From G963701675 sp963701675 (GTDB lineage Bacteria > Planctomycetota > Planctomycetia > Gemmatales > Gemmataceae): a stretch of DNA of 64,000 nucleotides. Both the position numbers and the translations under genes were made by a program. Below the pieces are notes generated by a model. The model searched no databases, was not told the origin of the DNA, and was given only the letters and a program-made list of their open reading frames with translations. Location of the stretch: the NCBI GenBank assembly GCA_963701675.1, contig OY969623.1, forward strand, positions 2,170,001 through 2,234,000, read 5' to 3'. Shown one piece after another: positions 18,341 through 27,180 of this stretch; position 1 is the first letter of the stretch; every line of letters begins with the position of its first letter.

Positions 18341-18766
18341 CTACTTCTTTAAGTGAAATATCGGGAGGTCATTCGGGCCAGGTTCAACCATGGCGCGCAA
18401 GTGCGAGGTTTCCTGCTTGCCATAACGTGCCGGCAAACGATTAGGGCCTGGCTGGTAGTCCCCGCCCTGTGTCTTCTCCGCACGCCGCCACTCTACGGTG
18501 ACGATGTACTCGCCCGCCGGTGCGCCATCGTTCTTGCCATAGGTGGAGAGTGTGAAACTCCCGTCCGCGTCAACGGTGGCGACTGGCCGGATAGGCTTTC
18601 CTTCGTTCGGTTCCAGCGGATGAAATGCGATGGTGGCATACGCTACTGGTTTGCCATCGAATAGGAGCTTGCCGCGCACTGGATACGTCACCAGTTTGTC
18701 ACGGTCGCAGCCGGAAAGCGAGGCGCTCGAAGCTATGAGAGAAACTAGTAAGACCCAACGTGCCAT
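18341..18766 (-). CDS. Small lipoprotein with transthyretin-like fold, partner of DUF1559 protein
   Basis: 141 residues from ATG 18766 (AGGGGAAG upstream). Lipoprotein signal MARWVLLVSLIASSASLSGC with the lipobox cysteine. The mature part (YPVRGKLLFDGKPVAYATIAFHP, DADGSFTLSTYGKNDGAPAGEY) is the carboxypeptidase-regulatory/transthyretin-like beta sandwich that planctomycetes code directly beside DUF1559 pseudopilins. Lies 47 bases upstream of that gene on the same strand. Confidence 0.88.
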   Translation of the reverse strand: MARWVLLVSLIASSASLSGCDRDKLVTYPVRGKLLFDGKPVAYATIAFHPLEPNEGKPIRPVATVDADGSFTLSTYGKNDGAPAGEYIVTVEWRRAEKTQGGDYQPGPNRLPARYGKQETSHLRAMVEPGPNDLPIFHLKK

Positions 18767-18795
18767 AGGGGCTTCCCCTTTCGTTGAACGGGTGA

Positions 18796-19020
18796 TCATG
18801 CGTGTACGTTCTCAACAACGATAGCGTTGCGCAGGCTAACCAGGGGCAGTAGATCGCGAACACTGTGTTGGGCGAGCTGTTTCACGTAATAGGAACGGGC
18901 CACGCCCCGTAGAGTCACCGCCTCAGCCACGACTTCCACGGCCAGATCCCGAACCTGACGGTCGGTTCGTACGCGGATCTGCCGTTCGAGGCGACTCCGG
19001 GTTTCGGGCACGTCAAACAT
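18796..19020 (-). CDS. BON-domain protein
   Basis: 74 residues from ATG 19020 (AAGGA upstream). A longer reading to 19215 would overlap the sulfate-binding gene and is rejected. The sequence has the BON pattern: IRVRTDRQVRDLAVEV, VTLRGVARSYYVKQLAQH, then ISL-type end LRNAIVVE. BON domains bind membranes or phospholipids; no signal peptide is seen, so the location is unclear. It sits 29 bases behind the sulfate-binding gene, in the same transcription run. Confidence 0.82.
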   Translation of the reverse strand: MFDVPETRSRLERQIRVRTDRQVRDLAVEVVAEAVTLRGVARSYYVKQLAQHSVRDLLPLVSLRNAIVVENVHA

Positions 19021-19048
19021 AAGAGGATTCCTTGGTCCAGACGCTACG

Positions 19049-20104
19049 TCAACGTTTGAAAATGCCATCGAACACTCCGTCTTCCGAGAAGAATCGTTGC
19101 TGCGCTTCGTCCCAATCCCTCGCAACGAGGGTGATCGGGAATAGCGTGAGTTCAGGCAATTGTTTCTGTCGTTTGCGGATTGATTGGTTAATCGGTCGAT
19201 AAAAGTGCTTAGCAATTAGTTCCTGGGCCTCGTCGGTGTAAAGGAAACGCAAGTAAGCATCGGCGGCGGCCCGTGTTCCCTTTCGATCGACGTTGGCATC
19301 GACGACTGCAACGTGCGGCTCCGCGCGGATGCTAACCGGAGGGTACACAATCTCCAAGTCGCCTGCTGATTCCTTCACCTCAAGGTGCGCTTCGTTTTCC
19401 CAAGTCAAATGCACATCGCCCATCTTCTTCTGAGCAAACGTTGTGGTCGAGCCGCGGGCGCCGGTGTCGAGCACTGGAACGCGCCGATACAATTCCGTCA
19501 CAAAAACGCGGGCATCTTCCTGTGATCCGCCACGTTCGATAACGGATCCCCAAGCCGCTAGGAAACTCAACTTGCCGTTTCCGGAGGTTTTGGGATTCGG
19601 CGTAATGATGCGAGTGTCACCCTTCACTAGGTCGGGCCAGTCTTTGATCGCTTTCGGATTCCCTTTGCGAACAACAAACACGATTGTCGAAAAGTAAGGG
19701 AGTGAGCCTTCTGGCAGCCGCGATTCCCATCCCTGGGCAAGTAGACCGTTCCTGCGGATCGCGTCAGTGTCCTGCCACATGGCGAGTGTGACGACATCCG
19801 CTTCCAGCCCATTGATTACGGAACGCGCTTGCGTGGCCGAACCTCCATGAGATTGCTTGATGGAAGCGCGGGTTCCCGTTTGTTTCTCAAAATCCGCCGT
19901 GAACGCCGCGTTGAGATCACGCCATAGCTCGCGGGTTGGATCGTACGACACATTCAGGAGTTCGATCGTGTTTGGCGGCGCCGAAACCCCCGCGGCGATC
20001 AGCCATACTGCTCCCGCACTGAGGAACAAAACGCCGACTCCAATGAGTGACTTTTTCCACACGTCGCGAGCCTCCCAGGTTTGCAGTGGCGAATGTTCCC
20101 GCAC
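19049..20104 (-). CDS. sbp: Sulfate-binding periplasmic protein
   Basis: 351 residues. A short basic stretch and a membrane-spanning signal (SLIGVGVLFLSAGAVWLIAAGV) precede the mature protein. Family motifs: LLNVSYDPTRELW, QSHGGSATQARSVI, DVVTLAMWQDTDAI, NPKTSGNGKLSFLAAWG, WENEAHLE. It delivers sulfate to CysT/CysW/CysA. First gene of the minus-strand run 20104-14481; a sigma-54-type promoter lies 41-57 bases upstream. Confidence 0.95.
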   Translation of the reverse strand: MREHSPLQTWEARDVWKKSLIGVGVLFLSAGAVWLIAAGVSAPPNTIELLNVSYDPTRELWRDLNAAFTADFEKQTGTRASIKQSHGGSATQARSVINGLEADVVTLAMWQDTDAIRRNGLLAQGWESRLPEGSLPYFSTIVFVVRKGNPKAIKDWPDLVKGDTRIITPNPKTSGNGKLSFLAAWGSVIERGGSQEDARVFVTELYRRVPVLDTGARGSTTTFAQKKMGDVHLTWENEAHLEVKESAGDLEIVYPPVSIRAEPHVAVVDANVDRKGTRAAADAYLRFLYTDEAQELIAKHFYRPINQSIRKRQKQLPELTLFPITLVARDWDEAQQRFFSEDGVFDGIFKR

Positions 20105-20144
20105 GCCCGTAACGCACGAGCCGCGAATCTAGCGTCCGCGTGCA

Positions 20145-20161
20145 ATGCAGTCCCCATGCCG
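20145..20161 (-). promoter_or_regulatory. Candidate sigma-54 (RpoN) promoter of the sulfate uptake genes
   Basis: Read on the minus strand the site is CGGCATG-GGGA-CTGCAT, close to the consensus TGGCACG-N4-TTGCAT, with the invariant GG and GC ten bases apart. It lies 41 bases from the sbp start and next to a divergent sigma-54 activator gene. Confidence 0.55.
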
Positions 20162-20387
20162 GAGGCAAAGTTTAAGATGCCAAGAGCTGAGGGAGTGTAA
20201 ATCGTCGTAGAGCTTAACTGATACCTTCCATGGCACTTACGGCGAATTGATACATGGGCGGAATCCAGCAATCGCGCATTCGAACCTAGGGCGTTCACCA
20301 GTAAAGTCGAATGTGCCGTCGAATATGACGGCTTCAAACCGTTGAATACGATGGATGTCGAGCAAATAGAATGGTATTATCTGTCAT

Positions 20388-21968
20388 ATGCAACGAGTAT
20401 CCACAGTCTTGCTGGAGGTTTGGCGCGAAGTCTGTCGCCACATCGAAATCGGCGATTCGGTAGCGCGGCTGGCCCCGATTCTTGGGAAGCGACTTCCGGC
20501 CAATGCGCTGCTGGTTCGACACATTGATCTGACCCGCTCCGCGCTGGAAACGGTTGCCGGCGGGAGTCTAGGAGAGCCAATCGAGCGATTGCGCACCCGA
20601 AGTGAGTGTTCCACTGAAGAATTGGATCGAATTCTACACTGGTGCAGGCAAGGTCGAATACTAAGCGAGACGGCCAGGCAGGTACAACATGATCTGCCGG
20701 GATTGTTGCCCAGCGGATTGGACGGAAGGATTATTGCCGGGCCATTGAATACAGAGGAGGGCCCCGCAGGAGTCCTTGTGTTGACGGGCAAACCATCGGC
20801 CCGTTTCGACTCGGAGCACCAGCAGCTGGTTCAGGCCCTCTTAGAACCATTGACCATCGCCATCGAAAATGACCGACGTGTCCGCGAGCTAACGACCTTA
20901 CGTGAAGCAGTGGAGGCAGACAATCGATCGCTTCTTTCGAGGCTCGGTCGGCCGGACATTTCCGACGCCATCGTCGGCGCCGAGAGCGGCTTGAAGGAGG
21001 TCATGGACCAGGTGGAATTGGTGGCTCGGTCTGATGTACCGGTGCTCATTCTCGGCGAAACGGGAAGCGGCAAGGAGGTCGTCGCCCGCGCGATTCATTC
21101 GCGCTCACCGCGTGTCGGGAAACCATTTCTGCGTGTTAATTGCGGAGCCATTCCTCCGGAATTGATCGACTCGGAATTGTTCGGCCACGAACGGGGAAGT
21201 TTCACCGGAGCGGTCGGGTCCCGCAAGGGTTGGTTTGAACGCGCCGACGGTGGGACGCTCCTCCTCGATGAATGTGGTGAATTGCCATTTGCTGTCCAAA
21301 TTCGATTGCTGCGCATCCTGCAAGACGGTACGTTTGAGCGGGTCGGCGGTGAACGACAACTTACGGTCGATGTTCGCATCATCGCGGCCACGCATCGCAA
21401 TCTTCGAGAGATGATCAAGGACGGTCGATTTCGGGAAGACCTCTGGTATCGGATTGCCGTTTTCCCAGTCCATCTGCCCCCGCTGCGAGACCGAAGAGAA
21501 GACATCCCCGCGTTGGCGTCCCACTTCGCGTTGCGATCTGCTCAACGGCTGGGTTTGATACCGCAAGTGCCAACGCCGGACGATATCCGGTTACTGCTCA
21601 CCTATTCCTGGCCGGGGAATATTCGCGAACTGAAAGCTGTCATCGAGCGCGCAGCCATTCTCGGAAATGGTAGATCGCTTGAGGTCGCACAAGCCATCGG
21701 TGTGGCGACGCCTCGTGGCGGTCCATCGCCCGATGTGGAACCGCGATCAATTCACGCGGCGCGTGTGCTGGATGATGAATCGGTCTCCCTCGAGACTGCG
21801 ATGCTTCAACATATCGAAAGTGCCCTTACCCAAACTCGTGGGCGAATTGAAGGTCCCCACGGGGCGGCAGCACTGCTGAAAATCAACCCACACACACTTC
21901 GGGGCCGTATGCGCAAACTCGGCATCGATTGGCGGCGCTTTCGCACGCCAGAATCTCGGCCGCGGTAG
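20388..21968 (+). CDS. Sigma-54-dependent transcriptional activator (GAF - AAA - Fis HTH)
   Basis: 526 residues. N-terminal GAF-type sensory region (about 1-180), AAA+ domain (about 200-430) with Walker A GETGSGKE (about 223), sigma-54 contact loop GSFTGA (about 271), Walker B GGTLLLDECGEL and arginine fingers in FREDLWYRI. The C-terminus has a Fis-type helix-turn-helix (AAALLKINPHTLRGRMRKLGI). Divergent from sbp with a sigma-54-type site between them, so it probably activates the sulfate uptake genes, with the GAF domain sensing an unknown ligand (inference). Confidence 0.93.
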   Translation: MQRVSTVLLEVWREVCRHIEIGDSVARLAPILGKRLPANALLVRHIDLTRSALETVAGGSLGEPIERLRTRSECSTEELDRILHWCRQGRILSETARQVQHDLPGLLPSGLDGRIIAGPLNTEEGPAGVLVLTGKPSARFDSEHQQLVQALLEPLTIAIENDRRVRELTTLREAVEADNRSLLSRLGRPDISDAIVGAESGLKEVMDQVELVARSDVPVLILGETGSGKEVVARAIHSRSPRVGKPFLRVNCGAIPPELIDSELFGHERGSFTGAVGSRKGWFERADGGTLLLDECGELPFAVQIRLLRILQDGTFERVGGERQLTVDVRIIAATHRNLREMIKDGRFREDLWYRIAVFPVHLPPLRDRREDIPALASHFALRSAQRLGLIPQVPTPDDIRLLLTYSWPGNIRELKAVIERAAILGNGRSLEVAQAIGVATPRGGPSPDVEPRSIHAARVLDDESVSLETAMLQHIESALTQTRGRIEGPHGAAALLKINPHTLRGRMRKLGIDWRRFRTPESRPR

Positions 21969-21969
21969 A

Positions 21970-22060
21970 AGATGGAGATGGCCCAGATATCCGCCCGGAT
22001 GGCGTCCAGGCTCCCCGGCAGCGGGGCGCTATCCAGGTGGATGCGGGCGACGGCAGCGTC
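21970..22060 (-). pseudogene. Fragment of a phosphoglycerate dehydrogenase ACT-domain end
   Basis: The minus strand encodes AVARIHLDSAPLPGSLDAIRADI, almost the same as AVARIHLDSAPPQATLDAMRA at the C-terminus of the intact gene at 22368-23570. Only about 22 matching codons remain and there is no gene around them. A partial duplicate left behind the activator gene. Confidence 0.7.
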
Positions 22061-22201
22061 GGAAGCCAGGCCACCCACGTCGTCGTGCGGCAAACTATAG
22101 CGAGCGCGCAGCGCGAACGTGGAGTAACTCTCACCGATTCTAAACGAGTTACAGTCGAAACGCAGCTTAGCAGCGGTTTTTTTCCGCGCTTGCGCCTGAC
22201 A

Positions 22202-22323
22202 AAGTCCGTGGCCAGCAAGAAGTGGCCACGGACCACGGACTTGAATTTGTGAATTCAAACTATTGGCAGATTGGGCGTTCGGTCGATGCGAGTTCGTGGT
22301 CAACACCGTGGCCATGGCCACGG
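22202..22323. repeat. Pair of GTCCGTGG-type palindromes
   Basis: Arms at 22202-22214 and 22223-22233 form a perfect 11-base-pair hairpin, followed by a further copy of the right-arm unit (CACGGAC). A second, perfect 18-base palindrome (CCGTGGCCATGGCCACGG) lies at 22306-22323. Both use the same GTGGCCA/GTCCGTGG units, as if from one repeat family. Sits in the gap that also holds the gene fragment. Confidence 0.65.
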
Positions 22324-22367
22324 ACTGGCACAACCTGTCGAGGCAGTTTTTGCGTCGGTTCCACGCA

Positions 22368-23570
22368 CTACAGCTTCAACACACTCAACTCAATAATGTC
22401 CGCTGATTCCGCCCGCATGGCGTCGAGGGTCGCCTGCGGCGGGGCGCTATCCAGGTGGATGCGGGCGACGGCGGCGGCCGCGCCCTCGAAGACGATGTTC
22501 TCCGTCTCCTGGACATTTATGCCCGCGTGCTTGAGCTGGCTGAAGACCGCCGAGAGCACTCCGACCCGGTCGTAGTGGTGCACGACCAGAAGATGCGTCG
22601 CCGGACTTTTCTTCGCGAGGTTGACGACGTTCGGCACGCGGCCCGTTCGGACGTAATCGCGGATGATCCGCACCGTCTCCTCCGCGATGGCCTCCTGGGC
22701 CTGCTCGGTGGAAGCGCCGATGTGGTGCGTGCCGATCACACCGTCGAGCTCAAAAATCTTGTCCGCGACGGCGCCGACGCCGCCGGACGGTTCGCCCCCG
22801 AACACGTCCAGCCCGGCCCGGATGCCTCGGTCGCGGACTGCATCGTACAGCGCCGCCTGGTCCACGACCTCGGCCCGCGCCGTGTTGATGAAGTACGATC
22901 CGGGTCGGAGAGCCTCGAGTACGCCGCGGCCGATCAAGTTGCGAGTGTCGTTATTGAGCGCGACGTGGATGCTAAGCACGTCACACGCTGCGGCCACCTC
23001 CGCCGGCGACCCCTTCGGCTGTACGCCCAGCGACGCCGCGCGCTCGGGCGTGAGGGACGGACTCCAGGCCACCACGGGCATGCCAAAGGCGTGCGCGCGG
23101 CCGAGCACTTCCTGCCCGATCCGGCCGAGTCCGACCAGGCCGAGCGTCCGGCCGAACAGTCCGCGCGCCTTGCTGTATTCCGCCTTGTTCCAGCGGCCGG
23201 CCTTGAGGTCCGCGGCGTTGGCGGGAATGCGGCGGTCCAGCGCCAGGATGAGCGCGAAGGTCAGCTCGGCAACGGCAATGGAGTTCTTGCCCGGACAGTT
23301 GGACACATAGATGCCGCGCGCCGAGGCCGCGGGGACGTCGATCGTGTCGTAGCCCGCCCCGGCCCGGACGACGAGGCTCAAGCGGCCCGCCGCAAGCGTC
23401 GCCGCGGGCACTTTTGTGCCGCGAACGACGAGGATGTCCGCGCCGGTCGAGCGGACCGCCGCCGTCAACGCGGCATCGTTCAGCTCCGGGTCATATACGA
23501 CCTCGACACCTGCCTGCGCTACAGCGGCCCGCCCGGCATCGGGGAATTTGTCCGCGATTAGTACCTTCAT
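22368..23570 (-). CDS. serA: D-3-phosphoglycerate dehydrogenase with C-terminal ACT domain
   Basis: 400 residues from ATG 23570 (GGGGGAAA upstream). Oxidises 3-phosphoglycerate as the first step of serine synthesis. NAD-binding loop GLVGLGRIGQEV; catalytic Arg in NTARAEVVD, Glu near GGEPSGG and His in GTHHIGAST; ACT-like tail THLLVVHHYDRVGVLSAVFSQL with ARIHLDS. Length is close to the short single-ACT enzymes. Serine feeds cysteine synthesis, so a place near sulfate uptake makes sense but they are not co-transcribed. A 2-hydroxyacid dehydrogenase with another substrate is the alternative. Confidence 0.88.
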   Translation of the reverse strand: MKVLIADKFPDAGRAAVAQAGVEVVYDPELNDAALTAAVRSTGADILVVRGTKVPAATLAAGRLSLVVRAGAGYDTIDVPAASARGIYVSNCPGKNSIAVAELTFALILALDRRIPANAADLKAGRWNKAEYSKARGLFGRTLGLVGLGRIGQEVLGRAHAFGMPVVAWSPSLTPERAASLGVQPKGSPAEVAAACDVLSIHVALNNDTRNLIGRGVLEALRPGSYFINTARAEVVDQAALYDAVRDRGIRAGLDVFGGEPSGGVGAVADKIFELDGVIGTHHIGASTEQAQEAIAEETVRIIRDYVRTGRVPNVVNLAKKSPATHLLVVHHYDRVGVLSAVFSQLKHAGINVQETENIVFEGAAAAVARIHLDSAPPQATLDAMRAESADIIELSVLKL

Positions 23571-23784
23571 TGGCTTTTCCCCCTCAGGTGCTAGCACGAT
23601 ACTACAGTACGTGGTGCGATATGATGGTCCACCAAGAGTTCCGAATGGTCAGTGCAACAGTTTGTAACGGGAGACTCGCGACTCAATGGCCGCGGCCGGC
23701 GACCGGCAGGTCAGCTTGGTTATCAGGCCTGCACTCGCTAAATCGAAAGGAACGCTTTGAACTTTCTGAAAAGGAGCCGTACTT

Positions 23785-26190
23785 GTGATTCAGCGATTTT
23801 CGGGATTAGTCTTTATCGGCGCCCTTGGCGCCGGACTGGGTTGGTTCGTCGCCAGTGGATACTTGGTCAATTTTATCCACGCAAAAGGTGAGATGAACGG
23901 AGCAAATCGTTCTTCGGACCAACTCGACCGAACCGTGCTTCCGATCCCCGAACCAAAGCTCACTCCGATCACGACGCTCGACGCCCGCAACGCCAAGGCC
24001 CCGCCGCGGTTCGAGGTGAAAGCGCCTGCGAAATCGCCGAACGTGGTGATCGTGCTGATCGACGACATTGGCTTCGGCCACAGCAGCGCTTTTGGCGGGC
24101 CGATCAAGATGCCGACACTGAACAAGCTTGCGGCCGCTGGCCTCAGGTACAACCGCTTCCATACCACCGCGCTGTGCAGCCCTACGCGTGTCGCCCTGCT
24201 CACGGGACACAACCACCATGCGAACAACGCTGGCGCTATCATGGAGCTCGCCACCGCCTTCCCCGGGAACACCGGCGTGCGCCCGAACAACATAACGACC
24301 CTGGCACAGATCCTGCGCATGAACGGCTACAGCACGGCCGCCTTCGGCAAATACCATGAGACACCGCCCTGGGAAGTTTCGACCTCGGGTCCCTACGACC
24401 GCTGGCCCACGGGATCGGGTTTCGACAAGTTCTACGGCTTTATCGGCGGTGAAACCAATCAGTGGGCGCCGGCCATCTTCGACGGAGTCACGCGCGTCGA
24501 ACACAAGCAAACCCCGGACTACCATTTCACTGTGGATATGACCGATCAGGCGATCAACTGGGTGAGTGCCCAGCAGGCGCTCACGCCAGACAAGCCCTTC
24601 TATATGTACTTCGCGACCGGGGCAACGCACGCCCCGCACCATGCACCTAAGGAGTGGATCGCCAAGTACAAGGGGCAGTTCAGCGGCGGCTGGGACAAGC
24701 AGCGCGAGGACACATTTGCTCGGCAGAAAGCCATGGGCGTGATCCCCGCCAACACCAAGCTGACCCCTCGTCCAAAGGAAATCCCCGCCTGGGCCGACAT
24801 GAACGCCAATCAGAAGCGGCTCTTCGAACGACAGATGGAGACCTTCGCCGGCTTCGCCGAGCACACCGATCATGAAGTGGGAAGGCTTGTGAAGCAACTG
24901 GAAGCGATTGGGGCGATGGACAACACCATCTTCTACTACATCGTGGGTGACAACGGCGCCAGCGCTGAGGGCGGACCGGAAGGCACCTATAACGAGATGA
25001 TGGCCTTGAACGGCATCATCGGCAAAGCCGACCAGATGATGAACCACATCGACACGTGGGGCGACCCGACCACGTTCCCACACTACGCCATCGGCTGGGC
25101 CTGGGCGGGCAACACGCCATTTCAGTGGACGAAACAGGTAGCAAGCCACTTCGGCGGCACGCGCAACGGCATGGTGCTGCACTGGCCTAAGGGGATCAAA
25201 TCGAAATGCGAGATCCGCTCTCAATTTCACCACGTGATCGACGTCGCCCCCACTGTGCTCGAGGCCGCGAAACTGCCGCACCCCAAGAGCGTCAACGGCG
25301 TCGAGCAACGGCCCATGGACGGCGTTTCGATGCTGTATTCAGTCGACGACGCCAAGCACGCCGATCGCCGCAAGACGCAGTACTTCGAGATGTTCGGCAA
25401 CCGCGGCATCTATCACGAGGGCTGGGTCGCTTGCACGCGGCATTCCATCCCCTGGGAAATGGGCGCGAAGGGCCCTGCCTTGAAGGATGACGTGTGGGAA
25501 CTCTACAAGGTTGATGAGGACTTCAGCCAGGCGAACAACCTCGCCCAGCAGAATCCCGCCAAGCTCAAGGAACTGCAGGAGGTGTTCATGAAGGAGGCCG
25601 TCAGAAACCACGTGCTGCCGATCGACGACCGCCGTGCCGAGCGCTTCAACCCGGCCATCGCGGGCCGCCCCGATCTATTGGATGGGCGTAAGACACTGAC
25701 GGTCTACCCCGGCATGACCGGCATGCTGGAGAACGCGTTCATCAACGTGAAGGGCGTGCGCCACGTGATCACCGCCGAGGTTGAGGTGAAGGACGCGAAA
25801 ACCAACGGCGTCATCATCGCACAGGCGGGCTACTTCGGTGGATGGGTACTCTACATGAAGGACGGCAAGGTACACCACGAGTACAACTGGTTCGCACTGG
25901 AGCGCACCAACATTGCCGGCGCCACGGCCTTGACACCGGGCAAGCACACCATCGTGTATGAGTTCATTCCGGATGAAGTGAAGCCGGGCACCGGGGGCAA
26001 GTCGATCCTGAGCGTTGATGGCAAGAAGGTCGCCGAAGGACACATCCCCAAGACTCAGCCGTTTGCGTTCTCCGCGGATGAAGGTGCGGATGTCGGCGTG
26101 GACGGCGAGACGAATGTGTCACCCGACTACAAGCAGGGCGACAATGCCTTCAGCGGCAAGATCGTCAGGGTGACGGTCGAGTTGAAGTAA
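23785..26190 (+). CDS. Arylsulfatase (CxPxR type) with C-terminal beta domain
   Basis: 801 residues, GTG start with AAGGAG eight bases upstream. One N-terminal membrane helix or uncleaved signal (about 6-30). Sulfatase domain from about 85: metal ligands in LIDDIGFG (D93, D94), the formylglycine motif CSPTR (C131 becomes formylglycine) and FGKYHETPPWE. The C-terminal 200 residues form a beta-rich extension ending with DGKKVAEGHIPK. Cleaves sulfate esters outside the cytoplasm. It needs a formylglycine-generating enzyme not found in this window. A deleted copy of the same family lies at 30404-30651. Confidence 0.94.
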   Translation: MIQRFSGLVFIGALGAGLGWFVASGYLVNFIHAKGEMNGANRSSDQLDRTVLPIPEPKLTPITTLDARNAKAPPRFEVKAPAKSPNVVIVLIDDIGFGHSSAFGGPIKMPTLNKLAAAGLRYNRFHTTALCSPTRVALLTGHNHHANNAGAIMELATAFPGNTGVRPNNITTLAQILRMNGYSTAAFGKYHETPPWEVSTSGPYDRWPTGSGFDKFYGFIGGETNQWAPAIFDGVTRVEHKQTPDYHFTVDMTDQAINWVSAQQALTPDKPFYMYFATGATHAPHHAPKEWIAKYKGQFSGGWDKQREDTFARQKAMGVIPANTKLTPRPKEIPAWADMNANQKRLFERQMETFAGFAEHTDHEVGRLVKQLEAIGAMDNTIFYYIVGDNGASAEGGPEGTYNEMMALNGIIGKADQMMNHIDTWGDPTTFPHYAIGWAWAGNTPFQWTKQVASHFGGTRNGMVLHWPKGIKSKCEIRSQFHHVIDVAPTVLEAAKLPHPKSVNGVEQRPMDGVSMLYSVDDAKHADRRKTQYFEMFGNRGIYHEGWVACTRHSIPWEMGAKGPALKDDVWELYKVDEDFSQANNLAQQNPAKLKELQEVFMKEAVRNHVLPIDDRRAERFNPAIAGRPDLLDGRKTLTVYPGMTGMLENAFINVKGVRHVITAEVEVKDAKTNGVIIAQAGYFGGWVLYMKDGKVHHEYNWFALERTNIAGATALTPGKHTIVYEFIPDEVKPGTGGKSILSVDGKKVAEGHIPKTQPFAFSADEGADVGVDGETNVSPDYKQGDNAFSGKIVRVTVELK

Positions 26191-26379
26191 AACTCCTGGA
26201 AGAGCAAGCGAACTCGATGACTGACTGGAGTGGCCTTCGCGGCAGGCGGTCCCGACGGCTTGTTCTTATCGGACTTTTGTGCGCGACTTCCCACCGGCAG
26301 CCGGCGAAACCGGATGAGAAGTGAAAACTAAGTGCGGGTGCTAAAATGGGAGTAAGCCGCGCGTTTTGGAGAATTACGC

Positions 26380-26658
26380 ATGACCACTATCAAGACAAAG
26401 GTTCGGAATCGCCGCATCGACGTTCCTGCTCCCAACGATATTCCTGACGGCACTGAGGTTACGCTGACTATCACCGAGAGTGATAACCGTGCGCCGTTGC
26501 CGCCAGAAGAGATTGTCCGTTTATTGGCGGCCATGCAGAAGCTGGAATCATGGAACATTCCCGCGGACGTCGCGTCCGATCTGGATGACTGGGAGCGTCA
26601 GATCAATCAACATGGCATCGAGCACCGTGACCCGAGCGCAGAGGATGTCTTTCGATGA
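26380..26658 (+). CDS. VapB/AbrB-like antitoxin
   Basis: 92 residues. The N-terminus (TKVRNRRIDVPAPNDIPDGTEVTLTI) has the beta-strand pattern of small swapped-hairpin or DUF104-like antitoxins, followed by a helical tail that would wrap the toxin. The stop overlaps the next start (ATGA, 26655-26658), typical of toxin-antitoxin operons. It would neutralise the PIN toxin and repress its own promoter; since the toxin reading frame is interrupted, it may now be an orphan. Confidence 0.75.
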   Translation: MTTIKTKVRNRRIDVPAPNDIPDGTEVTLTITESDNRAPLPPEEIVRLLAAMQKLESWNIPADVASDLDDWERQINQHGIEHRDPSAEDVFR

Positions 26659-27083
26659 CACGTTTCCTCTTGGATACGGGCATCGCTGGGTTGTATTTGG
26701 CTAAGACTCGCGGAGTATTCGAGCGTGCTGAAGCCGAAACGGCGAAAGGCAACCGCATCGGCATTGCTGGGCCTGTCCTTGGAGAGTTGGCGTTCCGGGC
26801 CGAATGAAGTCCGCAGCGAGAACGAAACGTTCGTATCTTGCACCGGGCGCTCGATGTCTGGAAACTCTGGCTGCCTGACGCGAAAGCCTTTTTCGAGTAT
26901 GGTCGCATTGCGTTTGCCTTTAAGACGTCCGGCCGACCCGTGGGCCAGAACGATATCCTGATCGCTGCAATCGCATTGACACTGGGCGATTGCACAGTGG
27001 TCACTATGGATAGCGACCTGTCGTCCGTTCCCGGCTTGACCGTCGAGAACTGGGCCGCGCCGCTTAGCGGAAGCGGGTCATGA
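26655..27083 (+). pseudogene. VapC-like PIN-domain toxin interrupted by an in-frame TGA
   Basis: One frame runs from ATG 26655 to TGA 27081-27083 apart from a single TGA after RAE at about codon 51. Both halves look like one PIN nuclease: LLDTGIAGLYLAK (first Asp), VLGELAF (Glu), then PVGQNDILIAAIAL and VTMDSDLSSVPGL (later Asp residues). VapC toxins cut tRNA or rRNA. The stop removes half the acidic site, so the toxin should be inactive unless the TGA is a sequence error. Confidence 0.8.
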
Positions 27084-27180
27084 TTTTTCGGAGTTGGTTG
27101 GCTCAAGGCACTCGGGGCCGGCGGCATTGAGGGGATCAGTTGTTTAATCAAAAGTTTGGCCGAACGGGTTGACGCGAGCG

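Noticed and set aside
22455..23561. Long plus-strand open frame opposite the dehydrogenase
   Set aside because: Arg/Ala-rich antisense of a GC-rich gene with clear catalytic motifs on the other strand.
23806..25308. 500-codon minus-strand open frame inside the sulfatase gene
   Set aside because: Antisense shadow; composition is Val/Arg/His-rich and no family is recognisable, while the plus strand has all sulfatase motifs.
26805..26810. TGA in the VapC-like gene read as selenocysteine
   Set aside because: PIN toxins are not selenoproteins and no SECIS-like stem is evident; a nonsense change or sequence error is simpler.
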